This document shows, one piece after another, positions 23,701 to 35,700 of a stretch of 64,000 nt of DNA (its first letter is position 1; the number at the start of each line of letters is the position of its first letter). The stretch is from positions 3,411,001 to 3,475,000 of the forward strand of contig CAUEEP010000732.1 in the NCBI GenBank assembly GCA_958450365.1, in the 5' to 3' direction. This stretch comes from Mesorhabditis belari (Eukaryota > Nematoda > Chromadorea > Rhabditida > Rhabditidae). The position numbers and the translations under genes were made by a program. The notes under the pieces are model-generated. The model saw only the letters and a list, made by a program, of their open reading frames with translations. It had not been told where the DNA came from and ran no database searches.

Positions 23701-26700
23701 AGAGGTGCACGTGTTCACGTCGGATGGAGAGAATACAAGGATTTTGATTACAAGTCCATCAGGGCGAGTGGTCGAGGCGTTGATCGAGTCGACACCAACG
23801 GGTTTCCGAGTGCTGTTTACACCGTCGGAGATTGGGGATTACTCGATTTCGGTCACATACGAGGATCTTGCCATTGAAACAAGTCCTTTCTTGCTTCATT
23901 CAGTGCCTGAAGCTGGCGCGAATGCTTCAGGTGAGTCTTGATTGACTTTCTGACAGTAGTACGAACTACTAAGTACAGTCATCTTTCCTTTAGAAGCTGA
24001 ATACGTGGTGTCTCGTTCCGGTCCACCTCGAGCTGACCTTGTGCGTGTCTCGGGGCCAGGACTAGGTCCTGTGATTGCCACTCGATCCACTCATGTCCAC
24101 ATCGATGCATCAAGAGCTGGCTTTGGGAATATCGATCTTTTCGTTGATGGACCAACACGGACACCAATCCATTGTGTCGACAATCATGATGGCACTTGCA
24201 GTATGTACTATGTGCCAAGGATTCCCCGGGATGTACTGGCTGAGGGTGATGTTTGAAGAACAACACGTCCCCGGAAGCCCCTTTCAAGTAAATTAAGAAA
24301 TAAGTTGCATTAAACATTCATCTTATAGTTAATGCTTTATTCTTAAATTCTTGTTCTTTAGGTAGTAGCCTGTGCACCGATGTTGTCATCTCCAAAAATG
24401 ATCGCCGATCGCGACAAGACGGCTTCACCATTCACATCGCTTTCCTCCGGTTCATCAACTCCACAACAATGCATATAAAGATTTTAAAGTTTAAAATCTT
24501 TCAAATTAATTGATTTTCTCAAATCAGGGTTTCGTTTTTATAAATTATCCTCAAAAAAATTTTGTTTTTTTTTCTTTTCTCAATTTGTGTACATAATTTT
24601 TTGATGTGAAAATACGGGAATCTCTCAGAAATATTGGAATAAATGTTTTACAAAAATGCACTGATTTATCAGCTCAATCTAGGAGATCAAAGCTTACAAA
24701 ATATCAAGAAGCTCAAGCCAACATAGATTTATAAAATATTCCTGAATCAGTCTATTTATCTATTAAAATTGTTTAATTTTCAGCTGATGTTCTCACCGGT
24801 TATTTGGCAAAAGTTAAAGTTGATACGGGAAAGACTGAAGCGCAGACAAAAGGATTGCAATTCATTGCGACATTGCCAAATGAGAAACGAGTGTTGATTC
24901 CGTGTGAGAAACTCAATGGAAAGTATGAGGCACAATTCATCGCTAATGATATTGGAGAGACGAAACTTGAGGTATCTTAGTGAAATTTGTGCTCGAGAAA
25001 TGGAAACAAATGGGAACTTTTATTTTGGCGAAAGAATTGAGAATTCAAGTGTGCTAGAAACAAATGAAAACTTAAATGAAAGAATTGAGTGTGCCTGAAA
25101 AGGGTTTGTAGTAAACTCGATGAAGTACTCTAGTCATTAAACTCTTCAATACTCTTATCGTTTCTATTCTTTAGTTGCTTTTTGACGAGATTCCGATTGA
25201 AGAGGCGTTTCTTCGTGTACATCAAGGACAAGATGCGTCAAAGTGTTGTGCAAATGGACCTGGATTGAAAAAAGCGATTGTCGGAGAGAAGGCCACGTTT
25301 CAAATTGATACACAGGTTTGTAGAAGTGGGGAAAAGATGTTTTGCAAGTAAAAGATAACAAAAGGTTTTCTGTTGAGCTCTGTAGTTGGTTGGACGGTAG
25401 TACTACTTCTTCTAAAGTCTTCTAGGTAACTTCTAAAGTCTCGAAGCTCTTCTCAAGCTCTTCTCAAGTCTAGTGAACATCATGATAGAACACAAAAGTA
25501 TTTCATAAACGATTTTAGGGCGCAGGCGATGGTGCACTCGCGTTGGAGATCAGCGGCCCAATGGAAGCAGAGACGCAAGTAACAGATTTCCAGAATGGAT
25601 CGTGCAAAGTCGATTACATCACGAAAGAACCCGGCGCTCATCAAATCGCAATCTTGTATGGAGAGGAGAAAAAGCATATACCAGGTTAGGTTGATCAAAT
25701 TGAATTGATTTCTTGATCAATTTAGGCTCACCCTTTATGGCATTCGCTGACTACAAGAAAGACAATAGTAAGATCAAGGTTGAGCTGCCAGACAATGGAA
25801 AGGTGAAGATATGAAGATGAACAAAAACAAAATCAAAATCGAAACTTTAGCATCGTCTTGGCGCGACAAGTGCAATTGTGGTTGATGCCTCAAAAACAGC
25901 TGCCGGAGAGGTGACAGCAAGATTTCCACCAGGTAGGAGAAAGGAAAAAGATAAAGATGGATCTATCAGATCTGCTAATAACTGCTAAATAACTAACTTT
26001 AGATCAAAACCAACCAAGTGTCGTGAGTCTGAGCAGTCGTCGGGGTGTAAATGTGGTGGAAATTGATCCACACGGGAAACCGGGTGACATCATTCCATTA
26101 GAGATTTCATATGATGGAGAACCATTGAAAGAAAGGTTAGAAGAATATTTTAGAAGAATATTTAACTCAATCTAAAACCGTAGAGTTTTCTGATTGTAAA
26201 ATCCTATTTTCCAGCCCATTCTTGATACACTTGGTCGCCTCTTGTGAGCCACAAAAAGCACATTTGGAAGCAACTAGAGATGGAAGTGTTGTCTCTGCTG
26301 GATCAGATGCCTATCTACAATTGAATACGAATGATTGTGGTCAAGTGAAAAAAGTTGCGACTGCAATCACTGTACGTTTTTACATTTTACAGCAGAAGAT
26401 CACGGTTCTGAAGAGAATGGCTCTTCAGAACCGTGATCTTCTGCTTCCTTTTCTTCTTCCCCTTTCTTCCCTTCTTCCCTTCTTCCCTTCTTGCCTTCTT
26501 CCATTCTTCCCCTTGTCTTTCCCTCTTTCTCTTGGCAAGCTACCGGATAGCTCAGTAGTTAGAGCAATTGGAAAGCAGAAAGCAGAAGGTCAAGGCTTTA
26601 ATTCCTTCACTTTTTGATTCCAGGGACCTGATGGTCACTCTCGTCATTGTACAATCGAAGAAATTGGTGATCGTCTTCATTCAATCCATTTCCCCACCGA

Positions 26701-29700
26701 TCTAGCCGGAGTTTATGCAGTGGATGCACTTGTGAATGGGGAAAAGATATCGGAAAGACCGTTGAGAATACACGCGAGACCTGTGGGCAATGTAGAGAAT
26801 GCGAGAGTGAAGGGTTCGTTGAAGAAAGTATTTTAAGATAGTTTAGTTTGTTTTGTCACTTTAGCCGATTCGATCTAGCCATAGTGTACCTCTAAATTAG
26901 TTCATTTTAGTGTCAAATTTCGAAAACTACTCTAATCTTGCTTACTTTATCCAATCTAGTACTGGAGTAGGAGTCTATTGGATTACGAGTACGCTGGAGT
27001 ACGGCGAAATACTGTAGATATCTTTTGTGAACCCTAGAATCACAGTAGACAAACTAAAACGAAAATTACTAGTTCTAGAAAGTTCTAGAAAGCTTTCAAG
27101 GATTAGTGAAGCTGGAAAATTCAATAATTCAGTAACTGTACTAAACATTACTTATTATAGTCCGTCCAATTGATGATGAATGGTTGTTGGGTGAGGATAA
27201 GTTCCTAATAATCGAGCGAGATGAAGACGAGCTTGAGGCTCATCTCTCACTTCTCAAATCTCATCCAGAAGCGCTTATGGCCGAGATCATTCAAAAGAGA
27301 GTTGACGGGAAAATTCAGGTCGAAAATAAATCCTACTATTGGGTTGGTGCATTGAAAATTGCGGGACTTTGAACTAAAATTTATACAACATAAAACCATC
27401 AATTCATTCCAAATAATTTCCATTATTATTGACGACTTCTGCCGTCGTCTTGCTATCCAGCAACTCCCGGCAACTATCCAGCAACTATCCAGCAACTCCC
27501 AGCAACTCCCAGCAACTCCCAGCAACTATCCAGCAACTCCCAGCAACTATCCAGCAACTCCCAGCAACTATCCAGCAACTCCCAGCAACTCCCAGCAACT
27601 CCCAGCAACTCCCAGCAACTATCCAGCAACTATCCAGCAACTCCCAGCAACTCCCAGCAACTCCCAGCAACTCCCAGCAACTCCCAGCAACTCCCATTAC
27701 ACCACTCCCTCCATATCCCAGAAAACGCAGAGCATAAACTTCTTCTTTGGACTGTATGGGGAATGCGCCAAAAGTTCCCAAACAAGGCTATTTATTTTAG
27801 AGCGAGTCAGTTTTGCAACATGAGGGCGCGCGTTGTCGTGGATGAGAACGATCTTTGACTTGGAGGGCCTATTCTTCTTCAGGGATTCATTCACCTTTCC
27901 CAACTGTTCACTGTATTTGATTGCATTAAGGGTCGTCTTGCTATCCAGCAACTCCCAGCAACTATCCAGCAACTCCCATTACACGACTCCCTCCATATCC
28001 CAGAAAACGCAGAGCATAAACTTCTTCTGGTGCAAATCAGGCTTAGGGTCACTTTCCAGTTTCTCGCCTGGCCCCACCCATTGCCACTTCCTCCGAAAGT
28101 TCACAGATAAAACCCATTTCTCATCTCCTATCACAATTCAAGGAAGAAAAGATTTCCTTTTGTATTGTGAGAGATGGGTGGCACTGATCGAGGTGCACTG
28201 CCACTTCTGGGGGTCAGTGAGGTCATGGGGCACCCAAGCCCCAAGTTTCGATTTAAATCCAATGGTATGAAGATGCTTTAGCACTATAGCATGATCAGCC
28301 CCTAACTCTTCTCCCAATTCACGCGATGACACCCGATGGTCGTTGGTAATGAGTTCGAGTAATTTGGAGTCATCCAGTTGGGGTGCCGCTCCACAGCTCT
28401 TTGCATCTTTCAAAGATGTATTCCCAATCCACGAAACTTGGCAAACCATACTTGACACGTTCTTTCGGAAGGTGAGTCCCATATATCTTTTTAATATTAG
28501 CAGCTGCCAAGCCTGCACTGTGCTCTTGTAGGAACTCATGAAGAACTCAAAGTTCAAACTCAAGTTCACTCAAACTCAAGAACTCATGAACTCATGAAGT
28601 ACGTCATGAAGTACATGACGAATATGTCTCGGTGGCAGATTGTCGAGTGCAATAGAAGAAGTGAAGAAAAATATCGAAAAATAAAAAGCTGGAAGGATAA
28701 TTTTTTCGCAATAATTAGAGGAAATGTTGAAGTAAAGAAAAAAACTTTCTATGTTGTTGTTTTCTTTATCTGCGAGTCGCAATAGGCCGCAGTTTTCAAT
28801 ACACCAGCCCAATATTATCTTTAAAAAACGCCCCTTTCAATGCTGTTGTTTTCTTTATCTGCGAGTCGCAATAGGCCGCAGTTTTCAATGCACCAGCCCA
28901 ATATTATCTTTAAAAAAACGCCCCTTTCAATGCTGTTGTTTTCTTTATCTGCTAGTCCCGCGAAATAGCTCGCAGTTTTCAATGCACCAACTCAATATTA
29001 TCTTTTTATTAGTAAATATTATGTAGAATTTGTATAAAAATCGAATTATCAATATATTTTTCAGGATCACGTTCGTTTGCGTGCACTTGAAGCCGGGAAA
29101 CAGAGTGTGAATGTCGTTTATGGCGGTGATTTGTTGCCCGATGGAACTGTGACTTTTGAGGTAAGGTTTTCATTTAAAAATTACCAAGAACAAAGAAATT
29201 TATTAGCTTTCTAAAGTTGTCCTAAACTTTCCTGCTTAAAATTGAAAACACACATTTCCTAGTGCACTGAATTTTTCAGATTTCTTTCTAAATGAGAAAA
29301 TGAAGGGATTTAATGAAATGAAGGGATTTAATGAAATGAAATGCATTAGAAAATTTGTGTTTCGAATTTTAAACTTCAAAGTTTACTTTTTTATGGCAAT
29401 AGAAAAGAGAATATTCTCTATTCTCTTTTCTATTTCCATTTCTTTTTCTCTTTTTATCCGTTTTCAAGAAGAATTTGAAATGAAATCGATGAAACGAAAG
29501 GATTTTAAAAGCAACGAAAGCATGTTTTAATTTCTCTTTTCGTTTCTCATTTCTCTCCACAAATCTCTCAATCTTTTTCTCAAAAGGACTGCTGAAAGAG
29601 AGGCAGTATTGACGTTTTTCATTGGACCAACTTCCCCCCTTTTTCTCCCTTCTTTTGTCAAACATTTCCATTTCTATTCTCTTTTCTATTTCTATTTCTA

Positions 29701-32700
29701 TTCTCTTTTCTATTTCTTTTCCTACCATTTCCATGTCTATTCTCTTCTCCATTTCCATTTCTATTCTCTTTTCCTTTTTCCTACCTAGTTGCTTTCAAAT
29801 TGCTTTCAAATATTTATCTTTCTATTTTTCCATTCTCCAAAAAAGCTAATGATCGTTTTAAAATCTAGCTAAATGCATTGCATTTTCAAAAATATCAAAT
29901 ACCAAATAGAGATTTGTTGGTTTTATTGATTCTTATGAAAACCAGCATTGAATCGAATCAGTCATTCATTGTCATTGACAATCTTCAATCCATTTGTCTT
30001 TCTTCAATCCATTTGCCATTGAAAATCTACGAATTTTCCTCGTATCTTAGCCGTATTTTGTTTGTAAAATGTTGAATTTACAAACATTTCGATTCAAAAT
30101 CAAATTTTCTATCAAATTCAACAAATTCAACTTTTTTTACAAACAAAACCCGACTAAAATACGAGGAAAATTCGTAGATTTTCAATGGCAAATGGATTGA
30201 AAAAAGGAGTGGAGCTTAAAATCAGGATCAGCTTAAAATCAGAGCTAATGATCAGCTTAAAATGACCAATTCGATTCAATGCTGGTTTTCATAAGAATCG
30301 ATAAAACAATCAAATCTCTATCTGAATCGAATGCGCTCAGATTTCGATCTTTTCCATTTCCATTTCTATTCTCTTTTCCTTTTTCCTACTTAGTTGCTTT
30401 CAAATTGCTTTCAAATATTTATCTTTCTACTTTTCCATTCTCCAAAAAAGCTAATGATCGTTTTTGTATCTAACTTTCTATAACAACTTTTTAAAAAACT
30501 TTAAGAACAACCTTCAACTTTAAAAAACAACCTTCAACTATATTTAATACTGCAAAGAAGTACTTGTACTAAAACTAGTACTAAACTAGTACTAAACTAG
30601 TACTAAACTAGTACTAAACTAGTACTAAACTAGTGCTAAACTAGTACTAAACTAGTACTAAAACGGCTCTTGATCGAAATCCGAGCATTTTGAATGAATA
30701 GCAATGGTTTGATGGTCTAGAACTTTAACCAGAGATAATATTATTGTTAACTTTTTATATCATTGTATAGAAGACATTTCAGGCTTTCAAATAATATCAA
30801 ATAAAGCATCGATTTGGTTTATCGATTCTCGTGAAAACCAAGCAGTACAGCATCCGAGTTGAAACGGATTTCCGATTTCGACCTGCCGTATTGCTTCATT
30901 TTCCTGGACTCGACTTTCCAATCAAAGTGTATTTGGTGTCATTTGAAAGCCTAAAATCTCCTCTATAAAATGCTATAAAAAAGTTAACAACATTATAATC
31001 TCTAGACGAAGTTATAGACCATCAAACCATTGCTATTCATTGAAAATGCTCAAATTTCGTTTTTTTTTTGCGTTATAATGTGCAAATCGAAGAGAAATTG
31101 TAGCAATTTTTTTTTAAATGCACTCAAAAAAAGAGTGCCATTTTTCTATCTATGCTTGTTATTTTCAATTCTCTCTCCCAAAATTTTCTCTTTTTTTTCT
31201 CACCAAGGTCGATCTCTCGGGTTTCGCTAAAACTTTCGCCGATTTTTCATTTTGTTTGACACTTTTTATTGACAACACAGTGACAAATTAGAATTAAGTG
31301 CATTTTAATCGTTTTTTTTTGTAAAATTTTGAAACTTTTTCTAACTTTTTCTAACATTGGACATTCAAATGTTGAAATTTTGGTTTTTTAAGCATTTTTT
31401 TGATAAAACATCGCTCAAAACCGTTTCTTTAGCTTAAAAAAACAATTTTTTAAGTTTACTATTGTACTATTATTCAATCTATTGAATATACAATAAATAT
31501 TCAATAGATTGAATATTTATTGTATTTTTTTAGCTGAATATCCTTTTTCAGGCGGTTACCCAATTGAGTCGTGCCGTCATTTCACCGCAAACCGGCAAAG
31601 AAAACATCGATCAGATTGAGGTCATTTCGAATAAAACTACATAAATAGACTTTAATAATATAAATAATATATAAATTGGTTTTAATTTTAAGCTCGATCG
31701 TCAATCCGAACTTCAAACAGAGGCTCAAAAAAGGGAGCCGTTTTTGTCGAATTCCTCGGAAAAGTACTCGTTTTTGAGGTATTTGAAAGAAAGTAAATGA
31801 TATTTTAAAGCTCTAATATTGAAATATTGAATAGTTGACTAGTGTCGAGTGTCCAAATGTTCAAATATACTACAGTAATCTATAAAATCTCTTCCGAAGA
31901 ATTCTTTAAAGATTCCTCGGAAAAGTACTCGTTTTTGAGGTATTTGAAAGAAAAGTAAATGATATTTTAAAGTTCGAATATTGAAATATTGATTAGTTGA
32001 ATGGTGTCGAGTGTCCAAATGTTCAAATATACTACAGTAATCTATAAAATCTCTAAAGAATTCCTCGGAAAAGATTCCACGGAAAAGTACTCGTTTTTGA
32101 GGTATTTGAAAGAAAGTAAATGATATTTTAAAGTTCTAATCTTCAAATATTGATTAGTTGAATAGTGCCGAGCGCAGTTTAAATGTCTACTGTCTTTAAA
32201 TGTCTAAATATTCTACAGTAATCTATAAAATCTCTAAAGAAAATAAAGAAATCAATATTGGAATGTCCAAAAGAAAAAATGTCAAGTTTGACACTTTTAA
32301 ATTCAATATTCAAGCCCAAGCTAAAGTAACCGCAAAAAAGTAAAGGGAAATTTGCATCCAGTAAAGATTTACGTATAAATTCCTCAGTTTGCATTTCAAA
32401 ACCGGCACTTGATGGCCGAATGGCTAGCTGTTTTGGTCAACGTTCCAGAGATCAACGGTTCGATTCCGATTACGAAAAATGGGACTTTATTCACGAGAAT
32501 AAATATCTATATGATTTATATATCTATTTAAATATGTTATTTATATTATTTATTGATATTTATAACTTTTCTGTTTAACTTTTCTGTTTTTCAGCGAACA
32601 ACGAGCGCTGCGCGGTGACCTCCCGCCATCACCCTCAAAAGTCGGTTTTGAGTGTTTTGACAAAAACAAATTTCTATTTTACGAAGATAAATCTATATAT

Positions 32701-35700
32701 TTAATCTATATATTAAATTATATGCAAATCTATCTAAATATATTATTATAAGGGTTTTTAAATCCTAGATTTTAGCTAGCTTCGATCAGACGAGCCTCAT
32801 CCACTTCGAATCAGGGAAGAGACAGCGCCATCGAGGCCAACGAGAGAAGGTTGAGGCTTTAAAATAGCCTCAACTGGTTGAGAATAGCCTCAACTGGTTG
32901 AGAATAGCTTCAACTGGTTGAGAATAGCTTCAACTGGTTGAGAATAGCTTCAACTGGTTGAGGATAGCCTCAACTGGTTGAGAATAGCTTCAACTGGTTG
33001 AGGCTTTTCGATTCAAATTTGAAATAACTAAACTTTTTAGATATTACGGCTTATCTGAGCAATCACCTGAGCTGAAAGAGCGCGAGTTTAACTTCAATTT
33101 CGACAAAGCGCAAATCAACAGCGATCTTTTGAAAGCTCAGGTGGGTACTTTGTACTCATGGAAACGCAAGTTCTCTGCTTTCCTATTATGAAAAACAATA
33201 AAGAGCTTAGTGTGCCAGAAAGGGTGCGTTTCTGAGCTCTATAATTGGCTATAAACCAATGACGATTCCAGGTATCAACACCAATGGGAATGAGAGACGA
33301 GGCTCAAATTATCGACAACCATGACGGTAAAACAGAAACCATTAAACAACAATTAGTACTTAAAATTCATATTCATAATGCTCATAATCGATTGTGCAAT
33401 GATTTCAAGATGATCAATGATCAAATTCCAGGCACAGTTCTCGTCAAATACGCTCCGAAAACCCCGGGACCACACGAGTTAACCATTCTGCACGATGGAG
33501 CTATTTTGCAGGTAATTCTTTTTCAAACTCGAAGCTTTTATGGTCTCCATTCTCGCTCTAGGGAACTCCAATCAAATTCTTTGTTGACTCTTTCGATTCG
33601 GGACATGCCACCGTTTATGGACCCGGTTTACAACAAGCGATTGTTGGAGAGTCGGCTCAGTTCACCGTCTCAGCAAAGGTCAATCAAAAAAAAGCTCTAT
33701 CTTTTAGTCTGAAAAAGTTTCTGTTGCTCATTTTCCGTTCTACACCTATTGCCAATCAAACTGACAAATGAAAAAAGCTTTAGTGCATAGGAAAATGCAT
33801 AGGAATACGTACCGTAAATACTGTAATTGGACCCCACCCCGATAATGACGGTGTGGAGTGTTGCGTAGTCTAGCTTTGAACGCGGTTTTCTCGACACTGG
33901 TATATGCTACAATGTTCGTTTAGGTATCAAAAGATAGCTGAAATTCAGGGCTATTTTTTGATACCAAAGACGCATTTTGAAAGTACGAGCGCTTTGAAAA
34001 AATGAAATACTGAAAAACTTTTGCGACTACGCGTCTGTACGAGGGCAGTGGGGTACTATTACAGTATTTACGGTAGTTATATCTGTACTTTTCAGGGATC
34101 ACATGCAAAAGAGCTCTCTGTGAGCATCGAAGGAGCTGCTCAAGCGAATATCAAGATTCACGATAATAAAGTACTGTGAATATCTTCTATTTTACTTTAT
34201 GTAGATTAAATTTAAGTAAAACTTGTAATTTAAGGATGGCACATGTTCGGTCTCATGGATTCCACCAGTTGTTGGCGACTATAAAGTTCATGTGAAGTTG
34301 GGTGGACGAGATGTGAAAGATTCTCCATTTCACGTGCAAGCACACGCAAAAGATGGCCACAAAAACGCTCATTTACAACTTGGATCCACGTCCGAGGTAG
34401 AATTCAAAGAAAGACAACTTGTCAACTGTCAACTAGTTGTCAATTCTTTAGATTTTACAAAAATTATAACTCTTTTTAGAAAGCCGGTGAATTTGCGTTA
34501 CCCCAGGTTTGTTTTTAAATGGGGTGTCGTGAAGATTTTGTCTTTTCAAAAAATCAAATTTCAATTCACTAACAAAGAAAAGAGAGGATTTCGAATCGTT
34601 TACACGATATTTTTTTTCAGATAGCTTTGAACATTTCGGAGTCAGAGTTGAGCGGAGTGACGGCAACGATTAAATCACCATCGGGACATGTGGAACCGTG
34701 CTTTGTGCGAGCGCTAGAGGGCGGAAGATTGGGTAAATTTGAAGTTTAATCTGGAGATATTCATAGAATCTTTATACATTCTTGCGTAGAAAATTCTTTT
34801 AATAGTAAAAAAGGAATTGGCAAGATAAAGTTGATTCCCAGGATTGAATCCTTGATCTTTTGATTTTGATCAATTGCTCTAATCACTGAGCTATTCGGTG
34901 GTCATTACCTTTGAGCGGCACTGTAGTTCGGATACGGTTCCAATATGGTTCCAATATGGTTCCAATATAGTTCGGATACGGTTCCAATATGGTTCCAATA
35001 TGGTTCCAATATGGTGCCTTAACTTGTCAAGAAAAAGAGAGAAGAAAGAAAGAAAGAAATTCATTCTTACCTATTAAATTCAGGAGTCTCTTTCACTCCC
35101 CGTGAAGCCGGTGAGCATCTCATCAAAGTGTTCCGCGACGGGAAACCAATACCGAAAGGACCCTTCAAGATTAAAGTGTGGATTCAGAATTTTAGATTCA
35201 GCTTATAGATTCTTAGCTCTCACAATTTATGGAAATCTTTTCAGGTGGATAAAAGCCAAATCGGTGATGCGGCTAAGGTGGAGGTGAGAGGTGAGGGAAA
35301 ACACAATGCGGTCACCAATCAAGACAACGAGATCCTCGTGGACACGAGTAAAGCTGGTGAGTTGATTGGAAACTGTTGTAGTGATCCAGAGTGATGAATG
35401 ATTTTTGTGAAATCTAAAGTCTTTCAGGTTATGGTGGTCTCTCCGTCTCAGTGCAGGGTCCATCGAAAGCCGAGCTGAAATGCAAAGAGGTTAAACCGGG
35501 TCTAATCGCTGTCCACTATCGACCGACCGAAGCTGGAAAATACACAGTGAATATCAAATTCGCTGAGCAACACGTTAAAGGTAACTTTAGATTTTAAATC
35601 TACTGTAAGTCTCTTGCTTAGTACACTAGAAAAGTATTCTATCTAATTAGCTAAATATCTAGATCAAAAATCTTACCATAAGCTGAATATCATTTTTATC

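Noticed and set aside
26391..26445. A rho-independent-type terminator or a pre-miRNA
   Set aside because: Eukaryotic context rules out the first, and the perfect stem without bulges and the short loop make the second unlikely without small-RNA data.
32404..32476. A functional tRNA gene
   Set aside because: B-box and A-box are good, but the acceptor and T stems do not pair fully and the anticodon arm is not regular.
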